This document shows, piece after piece, positions 25,300 through 32,871 of a stretch of DNA of 64,000 bases. Under the pieces are notes generated by a model. The model searched no databases. It was not told the origin of the DNA and saw nothing but the letters and a program-made list of their open reading frames with translations. The stretch is from DAOUJW01 sp034422115 (GTDB lineage: Bacteria > Chloroflexota > Dehalococcoidia > Lucifugimonadales > UBA2985), in the NCBI GenBank assembly GCA_034422115.1, contig DAOUJW010000015.1, forward strand, positions 109,988 to 173,987, read 5' to 3'. Every line of letters starts with the position of its first letter. Positions within the stretch are counted from its first letter, which is position 1. A program made the translations under genes and the position numbers.

Positions 25300-25884
25300 C
25301 TACCCCAACTCCGACAACTCCACCAACTTAGCCTCCCGCTTCCCGTCTCCAAGCTCCAGAATAGCCACCTGGCCCAGCTTGCGTACGTTCTTGGGCAGCG
25401 ACGGGCTGCCGGGGTTGATGAAGAGAATGCCCTCGTGCTCCTCCACCATCGCATACAGCGTGCGCCCGAACACCACAATGTCCACCGGCCTCTCGAAGAA
25501 GTCCGTCACCATCTGGGTCAGAAGCTGATCCGGCAGCCGCTGCCTGCCGATGGCCCCGGGCATGACCTCATCGCTCAGCCTGGGCAGCCAGATCTCGTTG
25601 GTCATTCCTATGGTGTTGCCCTCTATCTCCAGGATATGGGTCTCAGCCACGCGCTCGTCGCCGGGGACCTCCAGCATGAAGGGCTGCGGCTGCTCCGCCT
25701 GCCCGCCCTCCAGCCTGGCCGCCGCCGTCACCGGCGCAATGCGCTCCAGCCAGTCCAGCACCTCCTTGGAGTGGATGCCTCCGGCGTGGAAAATCCTGTC
25801 CACGCCCTCAAAGGCCCGGGCCACCTCCTGTGGTATTTCCTCTCCACTGCCGGCGCGGGTGTCGGAGATGATGCCTATCTTCAT
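25300..25884 (-). CDS. YfcE/MJ0936-type metallophosphoesterase homologue lacking the metal site
   Basis: The protein is 194 aa with the fold markers of the YfcE phosphodiesterase family: KIGIISDT at the start, RIFHAG near 30, APVTA, DIVVFG near 135 and the C-terminal FINPGSPSLP. The metal ligands are replaced. SDTH has become SDTR, HAGD has become HAGG, the RGNxD loop reads ARLEGG, the HG/H loop reads MTNE, and GHTH has become GRTL. With nearly all ligands gone, hydrolysis is unlikely. A binding or regulatory role is inferred. It is a lone gene between repeat blocks, convergent with module 2. Confidence 0.8.
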   Translation of the reverse strand: MKIGIISDTRAGSGEEIPQEVARAFEGVDRIFHAGGIHSKEVLDWLERIAPVTAAARLEGGQAEQPQPFMLEVPGDERVAETHILEIEGNTIGMTNEIWLPRLSDEVMPGAIGRQRLPDQLLTQMVTDFFERPVDIVVFGRTLYAMVEEHEGILFINPGSPSLPKNVRKLGQVAILELGDGKREAKLVELSELG

Positions 25885-26023
25885 TGCTACCTCCAGCTTT
25901 CTTGCATCCCGTTACAAACAAATAAGGCCGAAACCGGCCTTGCCCTATAGCGCCCTCAATATGCCACACTTGACGCCCTCCCGCAACTGGCGGCTCTCTT
26001 CGATGGTACCAGACATCCCCGGT

Positions 26024-26160
26024 TTAGGTCGTGGCGCTATCTACACGAGTTGGTGTTCCTCCTTGGCAAAGCAAGGATATGCCCGCTCGTCCTGAGCTTG
26101 TCGAAGGGCGAGCGGTACATAAACGACCACCATATCCCGCTCTGGTTCGACAGACTCATC
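26024..26160. repeat. 137-nt direct repeat, first copy
   Basis: The segment beginning TTAGGTCGTGGCGCTATCTA and running through CTGGTTCGACAGACTCATC recurs almost unchanged at 26403-26539. It includes the CCTGAGCTTGTCGAAGG palindrome. In this copy the closing ATGAGCGGG arm is lost. Confidence 0.8.
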
Positions 26161-26212
26161 AATGTGTGTGCCCTTGAAACTCCAACGTAGTTCCAAAAAG
26201 AAGCGCTCCCTC

Positions 26213-26321
26213 TGTCATTCTGAACGGAGCGCAGCGGAGTGAAGAATCCAAAGTCTCTGTCCGCAAAGCTGTGATGTCCGTAGACAAAAACCTTGGATTC
26301 TTCGCTGCGCTCAGAATGACA
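26213..26321. repeat. TGTCATTCTGA-bounded palindromic element
   Basis: This 109-nt copy starts TGTCATTCTGAACGGAGCGC and ends GCTCAGAATGACA, with paired AAGAATCC/GGATTCTTC arms. It lies between the two 137-nt direct repeats. Confidence 0.8.
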
Positions 26322-26402
26322 TTAGTGCGGGGCTTGGTCACAAGTTACGCAAAGGTCTCCCTTCGCAGGAATGGTCATGGTTGTTGCTTGTTCAGAGTAT
26401 CC

Positions 26403-26539
26403 TTAGGTCGTGGCGCTATCTACACGAACTGGTGTTCCTCCTTGGCAAAGCAAGGATATGCCCGCTCGTCCTGAGCTTGTCGAAGGGCGAGCGGTACATA
26501 AACGACCGCCATATCCCGCTCTGGTTCGACAGGCTCACC
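26403..26539. repeat. 137-nt direct repeat, second copy
   Basis: It matches 26024-26160 at a fixed 379-nt offset with few changes. The palindrome continues to its normal end CACCATGAGCGGG just beyond the copy. Confidence 0.8.
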
Positions 26540-26617
26540 ATGAGCGGGAAAGAAGGCTTAGTGTTATGCCTGAGACGGCCTCAAACAATGCTATCCAAAA
26601 CGCCAAACAGCCCTGCG

Positions 26618-26646
26618 TTGACAGCCTGCCCTCATTCCCTTAGAAT
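26618..26646 (+). promoter_or_regulatory. Promoter of DUF35-thiolase module 3
   Basis: TTGACA (26618-26623), a 17-nt spacer and TAGAAT (26641-26646) lie 38 nt ahead of the TTG start. Confidence 0.65.
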
Positions 26647-26684
26647 CGCCTTGGCGTACCATTCTACATTCTTGGAGGTGGAAA

Positions 26685-27098
26685 TTGCCCAAACAGTCTC
26701 CGATTCCGGATGAACTGAGCAAGCCCTTCTGGGAGGCTTGCAACGAGGACCGGCTGGTCTTGCAGAACTGCACGAAATGCAACTTGCTTCTGCACCCGCC
26801 TGAGCCATCCTGCGAACAGTGCGACTCAAGTGACTATCTGGAGTGGAAGGAGGTCAGCGGCCGGGGCAAGGTCTACTCCTATGGCGTCATGCACGACTGC
26901 CGCGTGAGGATCCTTCAGCCGGACCAGCCCTTCAACATCGCCCTGGTGCAGCTTGAGGAGGACCCGGGCATCCTGTTCTACTCCCACCTGCCCGGCACTC
27001 CCGTGGACCAGGTGCCCATAGGCGCCTCTGTTCAGGTGGAGTTCGAGACGACTCCGACAACGGGCCAGAAGGTCCCGGAGTGGAGAGTTGTCGGCTAG
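26685..27098 (+). CDS. DUF35 zinc-ribbon/OB-fold protein, module 3
   Basis: The protein is 137 aa with a TTG start after TTGGAGGTG. Zinc ribbon Cys are at 29, 32, 43 and 46. The loop between the pairs is six residues shorter than in modules 1 and 2, the same form as module 4. The OB part contains LPGTPVDQVPIGASVQVEFE. Partner thiolase begins 51 nt later. Confidence 0.85.
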   Translation: MPKQSPIPDELSKPFWEACNEDRLVLQNCTKCNLLLHPPEPSCEQCDSSDYLEWKEVSGRGKVYSYGVMHDCRVRILQPDQPFNIALVQLEEDPGILFYSHLPGTPVDQVPIGASVQVEFETTPTTGQKVPEWRVVG

Positions 27099-27149
27099 GG
27101 CCTGACAGCCATCGCATTCAGCACCCGAATACTCAGAAAGGGGTACACA

Positions 27150-28478
27150 ATGACAACTTCAAGAACTCCATACGCGCCGAGGTCCATGTACAGGGGCGTA
27201 GAGGGCCTTGGCGTATGGGAGCACAAGGGAAAGGTGGCGGCCGTGGGCATAGGCCACTCCCCCACAGACAGGCGCTGGGACCTCAGGCCGGAGACCAGCG
27301 TTGGCGCTTACGCCATCATCGCCCTGCGCAACGCCATGGAGGACGCTGGCATCACGCCCGACCAGGTGGACGGCCTGGTGCTGGACCCGTCCACCACCAC
27401 GGGCGCCATGTGGCCTGCGGACAGGCCCATCCCCGATGAGTTCACCCAGGCCTTCAAGCCGGGTGCCAACAAGGTTGACGGCATCAGCTCCCTGAGCACC
27501 GAGTGGCTGGTCGCCAATATGCCGGAGCTCAGCAACATCAACTTCACCATGTACGGGACCACCTGCATGTCCAACGCCATCTGCGTGGCCGCCCAGGCCA
27601 TCGGCGACGGCATGACCAACACCTGCTTGGTGCTGAAGGCGTGGGACAACCTTGAGGGACGCTACGCCCAGGGCGGAGACAACGCCCTGGACACCATCGG
27701 CGGCAGCGGCCAGTGGAGCAACCCTTGGGGAGCCACCGGCCCCTACTACCCCGCCCACTGGTTCACCAGCTACACCAACAAGTACGGCGGCAACCACGAC
27801 ATGATGGCCCCCTTCGTGGTCAACTCCAAGCGCAACGGCCTCCTCTTCCCGGAGGGGTTCTGGGCGCAGCATCGACCGGAGCCGCTCACCGTCGAGGACT
27901 ACCTCTCCGCTCGATGGATAGTCAAGCCCGTGAACCTGTACGACTGCGACATCCCCATCACCGTCGCCGTCGCTTACGTCTTCACCACCACCGAGCGAGC
28001 CAAGGACATGAAGCAGAAGCCCGTCTACATCCTCAACCACTCCGAGGCCAGGCCGAAGCCCCGAAGCGTGGAGCTGACCCTGGAGGAGTGCGAGGACTCT
28101 GCCGCCAGCCTGGGCCGCAGGCTGTATGAGGGCGCGGGCATCACCGCAGACCAGCTCTCCTTTGAGAACATGTACGACGGCTACACCCTGTTCCACCACC
28201 TGATGATGGAGGGCTTGAACTACAGGGGCGTCAAGAAGGGCGAGGGGCTGGACTTCTACCAGACCGACATCAGCATTGAAGGCCCGAACCCCGTCTCCCC
28301 CAGCGGCGGCAACGCGGGCAGCGGCCGCACCCGCATCTGGATGCACACCGACTGCATACAGCAGATCCAGGGTCGAGCCGGGGCGCGGCAGATCAGGATA
28401 CCGGCGGAGACCGGCGTATCCGGCGGCCCGCACCCCCGCGGCGGCGACTTCGTAGTCTGGGGCTCCACCCCGGACTAA
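27150..28478 (+). CDS. Thiolase-like (lipid-transfer protein type) enzyme, module 3
   Basis: The protein is 442 aa. The nucleophile motif is YGTTCMSNAICVAAQAIGDG, with GPG changed to GTT before the Cys. The second motif is YDGYTLFHHLM and the loop is SPSGGNAGSGRTR. Variation concentrates around 170-205 (NALDTIGGSGQWSNPWG), as in the sister copies. It is followed by a perfect palindromic terminator, so it forms a two-gene unit with the DUF35 protein. The acyl-CoA substrate is unknown. Confidence 0.82.
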   Translation: MTTSRTPYAPRSMYRGVEGLGVWEHKGKVAAVGIGHSPTDRRWDLRPETSVGAYAIIALRNAMEDAGITPDQVDGLVLDPSTTTGAMWPADRPIPDEFTQAFKPGANKVDGISSLSTEWLVANMPELSNINFTMYGTTCMSNAICVAAQAIGDGMTNTCLVLKAWDNLEGRYAQGGDNALDTIGGSGQWSNPWGATGPYYPAHWFTSYTNKYGGNHDMMAPFVVNSKRNGLLFPEGFWAQHRPEPLTVEDYLSARWIVKPVNLYDCDIPITVAVAYVFTTTERAKDMKQKPVYILNHSEARPKPRSVELTLEECEDSAASLGRRLYEGAGITADQLSFENMYDGYTLFHHLMMEGLNYRGVKKGEGLDFYQTDISIEGPNPVSPSGGNAGSGRTRIWMHTDCIQQIQGRAGARQIRIPAETGVSGGPHPRGGDFVVWGSTPD

Positions 28479-28507
28479 AGGCCGGACGGCGTCAGAAGAC
28501 GTTCCAG

Positions 28508-28533
28508 TAGGGGCGGTTCGCGAACCGCCCCTA
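28508..28533 (+). terminator. Terminator after module 3
   Basis: A perfect 26-nt palindrome (TAGGGGCGGTTCG with its inverse) is followed by CCCTTTTC, 30 nt after the thiolase stop codon. Confidence 0.7.
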
Positions 28534-28620
28534 CCCTTTTCACGCGGCAGTAGCAGGGCCTCTCGCGTGGAGGCCACCGGCTTTATTGAGGGCCTCACCC
28601 ACTAGCGTCGGCGCCTCATT

Positions 28621-28830
28621 CCCGCTCATCCTGAGCTTGTCGAAGGACATGAGCGGGAGTAGCTACACCCAACGTTTACCCGCTCACCCTGAGCCTGTCG
28701 AAGGACATGAGCGGGAGCAGCTACACCCAACGTTTACCGCTCACCCTGAGCCTGTCGAAGGGTGTGAGCGGGAGCAGCTACACCCAATGTTACCCGCTCA
28801 AATGGTTCGACAGGCTCACCATGAGCGGGA
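28621..28830. repeat. Tandem array of CCTGAGC(C/T)TGTCGAAGG palindromes
   Basis: Three tandem units of 57-58 nt each combine the palindrome (CCGCTCA...TGAGCGGGAG) with an AGCTACACCCAACGTTTA spacer. A fourth, inverted arm (CTCAAATGGTTCGACAGGCT) closes the array at about 28797-28830. Units differ at only a few positions, suggesting recent expansion. Confidence 0.8.
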
Positions 28831-28875
28831 AGGAACCGGCATTGCAACCGGCGAATGAGCCTGGCCCCCCCAACA

Positions 28876-28904
28876 TTGACACCAAAGGGGCATTACCCTA
28901 TCAT
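28876..28904 (+). promoter_or_regulatory. Promoter of DUF35-thiolase module 4
   Basis: TTGACA (28876-28881), a 17-nt spacer and TATCAT (28899-28904) lie 36 nt ahead of the start codon. Confidence 0.65.
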
Positions 28905-28940
28905 CCCCACAAGTCCACAATACTAGAACGGAGGTGAATT

Positions 28941-29345
28941 TTGAAACCATCCCCGGTACCGGACGAGGTAAGCAAGCCCTTCTGGGACGCCTGCAATGAG
29001 GGACGTCTTGTGGTGCAGAGCTGCACGGATTGCGTCTGGCTGCAGCACCCACCCCAGAGGACGTGCGCATCATGCGGCTCAGACAGCATGGAGTTCCGAG
29101 AGATGAAGGGGCGCGGGAAGATACACGGATACCTCATCAGCCATGACTCCCGGGTCATGATGCTGCAGGAGATCCAGCCCTTCAACCTGGCTGTGATAGA
29201 GCTGGAGGACGCCCCCGAGATCAAGATGCTCTCTCACCTTCCGGGCACTCCCACCGACGAGATACCGGTCGGGGCGACGGTGCAGGTGGAGTTTGAGGCC
29301 ACGTACAACGGCCAGAAGGTTGCCGAATGGAGGGTGGTCGACTAG
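28941..29345 (+). CDS. DUF35 zinc-ribbon/OB-fold protein, module 4
   Basis: The protein is 134 aa, the shortest of the four, with a TTG start behind CGGAGGTGA. Cys at 28, 31, 42 and 45 form the zinc ribbon. The OB-fold motif is LPGTPTDEIPVGATVQVEFE. The tail KVAEWRVVD departs slightly from the KVPEWRVVG of the others. It is the partner of the thiolase-like gene 52 nt downstream. Confidence 0.85.
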   Translation: MKPSPVPDEVSKPFWDACNEGRLVVQSCTDCVWLQHPPQRTCASCGSDSMEFREMKGRGKIHGYLISHDSRVMMLQEIQPFNLAVIELEDAPEIKMLSHLPGTPTDEIPVGATVQVEFEATYNGQKVAEWRVVD

Positions 29346-29397
29346 ACCCCTTCAACGCTGAACCAATACCAAGTCAAACATAGAAAGAGGTGAAAAC

Positions 29398-30690
29398 ATG
29401 GCCCCAACTCAAATGGCGCCTGCATCGGTATACCGGCGAGACGAAGGTCTGGGCGTATGGGAGCATCGCGGCAAGGTGGCGGTCGCAGGATACGGCCAGG
29501 CGCCCACCGCCCGCCGGTGGGACGGCAGCCTGGAGACCAGCCTTGGCGCATGGCAGATTCTTGCAGTCCAGAAGTGCCTGGATGACGCCGGCATCACCAT
29601 AGACGACATCGACGGCGTAGTCGCCTGCCCCCAGGGCATGGGCGACGTCTGGGCCCCCCGCCCCTACTTTGACCCCCCCTACGACTCCGAGGACGGCCTG
29701 AGCGGCGTGAGCGCGGACTGGATAGTACAGAACATGGGCATGAAGAACGTCAAGTTCACGTCCCACGGCCCCGCCTGCATATCCAACGCCCTGTGCGTCG
29801 CTGCACAGGCCGTGGGAGACGGCCAGACGGAGGTGTGCCTGGTCATCAGGGCCACCGGCAACATGCCCGGTCGATATCACCAGAACCCTTCCAACGAGGT
29901 CTCCGGCAACAACCAGTGGATGGACCCCTGGGGTTGGGGCCTCATGCCACAGATCGGCTTCGGCTTTGAGTCCTACTGCCGCAAGTACGGCTCCAACCAC
30001 GACCGCATGGCCCCCTTCGTCGTCAACCAGCACAGGAACGGCATGATGAACCCGGAGGGCTTCTACTACCAGCATCGCCCTGAGCCCTTCACCGCAGAGG
30101 ACTACCTGGCCGGCCGCTGGCTCCAGAAGCCCCTCAACATCTGGGACGCGGACCTGCCCATCCAGACGGCGGTGGCGTACCTCTACACCACCCCGGAGCG
30201 GGCAAAGGACATGAAGCAGCCGCCCGTCTACATCCTCAACCACGTCACCCAGAGGGGCGTTGTGCGAAGCTACGTTGAGACCCTGGAGGAGACCGAGGCC
30301 TTCACCGACAGCATCGCCAAGAAGGTGCTTGAGGGCTCCGGGCTTACGCCGGGCGAAATCGACATCTACAACCCCTACGACGGCTACACCCTGTTCACCC
30401 AGTACTACCTTGAGGGCATGGGCTGGCACGGCGTGAAGCGCGGCGAGGCCCACGACTTCTACGCCGGCGACATCAGGGTCGAGGGGCCGCACCCCTTCAG
30501 CTCCAGCGGCGGCAACTCCGGCAACGGCCGCACCCGCTGGTGGATCTACACCGACTCCATCCAGCAGCTCCGGGGCCAGGCAGGCCAGCGGCAGGTCACC
30601 ATAAAGAACGGCCGCCCAGAGACCGCCGTAGCCGGCGCATTCACACCCGGCGCATCCGACTGGACCGTCTTCGGCACAAGCCCCGACTAG
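29398..30690 (+). CDS. Thiolase-like (lipid-transfer protein type) enzyme, module 4
   Basis: The protein is 430 aa and the most diverged of the four. The nucleophile motif is HGPACISNALCVAAQAVGDG. The second motif is YDGYTLFTQYY, in which the His of the sister copies (FH) is Thr. The loop is SSSGGNSGNGRTR. A Trp/Gly-rich pocket segment (NQWMDPWGWGLMPQIG) replaces the corresponding region of the others, suggesting a different substrate. A long hairpin terminator follows immediately. Confidence 0.82.
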   Translation: MAPTQMAPASVYRRDEGLGVWEHRGKVAVAGYGQAPTARRWDGSLETSLGAWQILAVQKCLDDAGITIDDIDGVVACPQGMGDVWAPRPYFDPPYDSEDGLSGVSADWIVQNMGMKNVKFTSHGPACISNALCVAAQAVGDGQTEVCLVIRATGNMPGRYHQNPSNEVSGNNQWMDPWGWGLMPQIGFGFESYCRKYGSNHDRMAPFVVNQHRNGMMNPEGFYYQHRPEPFTAEDYLAGRWLQKPLNIWDADLPIQTAVAYLYTTPERAKDMKQPPVYILNHVTQRGVVRSYVETLEETEAFTDSIAKKVLEGSGLTPGEIDIYNPYDGYTLFTQYYLEGMGWHGVKRGEAHDFYAGDIRVEGPHPFSSSGGNSGNGRTRWWIYTDSIQQLRGQAGQRQVTIKNGRPETAVAGAFTPGASDWTVFGTSPD

Positions 30691-30719
30691 ACACCCGGCC
30701 TGGAATGCAGTAGGACCTT

Positions 30720-30760
30720 CAAGTGGGCCTCCTCCACCCAATGGGTGAGGAGGCTCACTT
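30720..30760 (+). terminator. Terminator after module 4
   Basis: AAGTGGGCCTCCTCCACCC pairs with GGGTGAGGAGGCTCACTT around a 2-4 nt loop, 30 nt after the thiolase stop. Its presence argues that the next gene starts at 30777 rather than within the hairpin. Confidence 0.65.
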
Positions 30761-30776
30761 ACAACATGTTGGACGA

Positions 30777-31376
30777 ATGAATACCATTGGCAGATATATT
30801 TCAGCATTCCTGCTTGCCGTTCCCGCGGCCAGCCTTCTTGCGTATGGGACCTACGGTCTTGCAGTGTTCGCGTCCCGGGGTGAAGGCCCCACTGGTAAGA
30901 TATTTACTGTGTCGTTCCTAGTCGGCCTCGCCCTCTTGACACCATTGGTGTCTACGGCCTTGGTCAGCTGGAATACCAGCGGCATTGTTAACAGAATAGT
31001 AACAGCATTTCCAATGTCGCTTCCCCTCTCCCTCTTTCTGGTATTCGCAACTGATTCTGCCGCCAAATGGCTATTGCCCGACAGGGAGCTTGGAGTCGAA
31101 GTTGGTATCCCTGTAATCATTGCAAGTCTTGCTGTCCCGGCCATATGGATTGCAGGATCATCTGAAGGGCGGCAAGCCGCGAGTCGCGGGTGCGGCCTGA
31201 TTGCTCTGACGGCATTCGCCATTCCGATATATGCCATCGGTTCCGCTTATATATCTCCCCCTGATCCGAGCCCCATTATCCCACTAAAATTCTGGATATG
31301 GGTATCAATTGTTTTGGGTGTTCCCGCGAGCATAGTATACGCAATGCTACGGTGGCCGCTCAGGGGTACCGGCTAG
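30777..31376 (+). CDS. Multi-pass membrane protein, triplet member 1
   Basis: The protein is 199 aa from ATG 30777. Six hydrophobic segments are visible, starting MNTIGRYISAFLLAVPAASL. The motif SRGCGLIALTAFAIPIY near 140 is shared by all three members of this triplet (30777, 31504, 32222). No known transporter or enzyme signature is seen. Each triplet member is followed by the start of the ornithine-cyclodeaminase-type gene (complete only after the third), so the unit appears tandemly duplicated. Function is unknown. Confidence 0.7.
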   Translation: MNTIGRYISAFLLAVPAASLLAYGTYGLAVFASRGEGPTGKIFTVSFLVGLALLTPLVSTALVSWNTSGIVNRIVTAFPMSLPLSLFLVFATDSAAKWLLPDRELGVEVGIPVIIASLAVPAIWIAGSSEGRQAASRGCGLIALTAFAIPIYAIGSAYISPPDPSPIIPLKFWIWVSIVLGVPASIVYAMLRWPLRGTG

Positions 31377-31421
31377 AATCCCCAATCGAGCTAAAGTAAC
31401 GTAACTCTACGGAGAACCAAC

Positions 31422-31487
31422 ATGGCAATCTTTCTGACTGAAGAGGACGTCCGCCGCCTCCTGCCAATGGATCAGGCGGCCTCCTGA
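31422..31487 (+). pseudogene. 21-codon stub of the 32872 gene, copy 1
   Basis: ATG at 31422 reads MAIFLTEEDVRRLLPMDQ then three more residues and TGA. The first 17 residues are identical to the start of the full-length enzyme at 32872. It is the same length as the second stub at 32139-32204, and a triplet membrane-protein gene follows each stub. Confidence 0.75.
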
Positions 31488-31503
31488 GCATCCGGCTATT
31501 TCT

Positions 31504-32133
31504 ATGAAGACCATTGGCAGATTTATTGCGGCAGCCATACTGTCCCTTCCCGCAGCCTTCCTGCTCTCTTCAATAGTCAATTTTTATGTTGATGAACGGT
31601 CCAGAACGACGCCGTATGACGCGAGCAACACAGGTTTTGTCATTGAAGCTTTTTTCGCGGGCTGGATTGTATCAGGCCTTTGCGTTTCACTGGTGACCGC
31701 TGGCCAACACATCCGGAGAAACATTGCAGCAGTCCTTCTTGCTCTCCCCACGTCCATTCTTCTCCATGTGACAATCAACTACTTTATTGAGCAGATGTTT
31801 ACCGAAGACTTCACTAATGGAGGTATAATCTTTGGTGGGTGCTGGGCTACAGCAAGCCTTTGGATTTCAAGGGCTTCCACCGGCAGGCTCGTCATGAGTA
31901 GAGGGTGCGGCATTTTCTCCATGGCGGCATTCGCCTTGCCCATAGGCATCGCTGTTACTGTAATGGTGGCGCCCCCGATTAGAATGGAGTACTTAACGCC
32001 ATTGACTCTTACTCTCCTATCTGCGCTTGTAGGAGTGCCTTTGGGTCTGTTCTCAGCTGGACTGGCGCACGTGCTCAGGAGACAGGATGCGCAAATGGCA
32101 AACGGAAATGAATTACGCAACTGGATGGGGTAA
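31504..32133 (+). CDS. Multi-pass membrane protein, triplet member 2
   Basis: The protein is 209 aa with about six membrane segments. The N-terminus MKTIGRFIAAAILSLPAAF matches the other two copies. The internal STGRLVMSRGCGIFSMAAFA aligns with the shared SRGCG / RRGCG motif. The middle is much diverged, and the C-terminus (LRNWMG) matches that of copy 3 (SRNWRG). It starts 16 nt after stub 1 and ends 5 nt before stub 2. The high divergence between copies indicates that the duplication is old. Confidence 0.7.
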   Translation: MKTIGRFIAAAILSLPAAFLLSSIVNFYVDERSRTTPYDASNTGFVIEAFFAGWIVSGLCVSLVTAGQHIRRNIAAVLLALPTSILLHVTINYFIEQMFTEDFTNGGIIFGGCWATASLWISRASTGRLVMSRGCGIFSMAAFALPIGIAVTVMVAPPIRMEYLTPLTLTLLSALVGVPLGLFSAGLAHVLRRQDAQMANGNELRNWMG

Positions 32134-32138
32134 ACAAA

Positions 32139-32204
32139 ATGGCAATCTTTCTAACTGAAGAGGAAGTCCGCCGCCTACTGCCAATGGACAAAGTGGCCAC
32201 CTGA
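32139..32204 (+). pseudogene. 21-codon stub of the 32872 gene, copy 2
   Basis: ATG at 32139 reads MAIFLTEEEVRRLLPMDK, three more residues and TGA. It is the same length as stub 1, with two changes over the first 18 residues relative to it. Both stubs retain start codon and frame, so short peptides may still be made, or the constant length may be chance from the original junction. Confidence 0.75.
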
Positions 32205-32221
32205 ATCGCCGTCCAACTCCT

Positions 32222-32866
32222 ATGAAGAGATTTGGCAGATATATTGCAGCATTCCTGCTGGCAATTCCCGCGGCCGGCGTTGTCGCTTTGGCGATCTTCT
32301 CTCTTTCCGTATGGGTGTCACGGACTGATGACCCTAGCACCGCCCCCCTTAATGTGCCTTTCTTCGTCGGATTGGTCATATTCACCCAATTGATCTCGAT
32401 GGCCCTGGCCAACTGGCACGACAGAAACTTTGTGATCAGACTTATTGTAGCCTTGCCGATGTCGATTTTCCTCGCCTCGTCTCCCGCGTTGATGATCGGC
32501 TCTATGGCGGAATACGTAATGCCAGGCTGGGAGGATGGAGGCAGCGTTGGCCTTCCTGTATTTATCGTTGGTTTAGCTGCCTGCGCCTTTTGGCTTGCAA
32601 GATCCTCTACCGGTCATCAAGCCATTAGGCGCGGGTGCGGCCTGATTGCTCTGACGGCATTCGCCCTTCCGGTATATACTATTGGGGCCGCTATTGTAAC
32701 TGCTCCTGTTGACCCTATTTTCCACCCGTGGGCCGTGGTGATGCTAACAATCATTATAGGAGGGCCAGTGGGCCTAATATCTGGAGCAGCCTGGTATGGG
32801 CTAGGGAGACAGCAGAGACAGGAAATTCCAGATGGTCTCAATGAATCACGCAACTGGAGGGGATAA
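32222..32866 (+). CDS. Multi-pass membrane protein, triplet member 3
   Basis: The protein is 214 aa with about six hydrophobic segments. MKRFGRYIAAFLLAIPAAGV and IRRGCGLIALTAFALPVYTI align closely with copy 1. It ends 5 nt before the full-length ornithine-cyclodeaminase-family gene. That short gap with TTATGG just after the stop suggests coupled translation and probably represents the ancestral arrangement of which the upstream units are duplicates. Confidence 0.7.
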   Translation: MKRFGRYIAAFLLAIPAAGVVALAIFSLSVWVSRTDDPSTAPLNVPFFVGLVIFTQLISMALANWHDRNFVIRLIVALPMSIFLASSPALMIGSMAEYVMPGWEDGGSVGLPVFIVGLAACAFWLARSSTGHQAIRRGCGLIALTAFALPVYTIGAAIVTAPVDPIFHPWAVVMLTIIIGGPVGLISGAAWYGLGRQQRQEIPDGLNESRNWRG

Positions 32867-32871
32867 GCATT

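Noticed and set aside
28621..28830. Regular 57-58-nt repeats resembling a CRISPR array
   Set aside because: Repeats are long palindromes, the spacer portions are themselves repeated almost identically, and no cas genes are near, so this is a tandem dispersed repeat.
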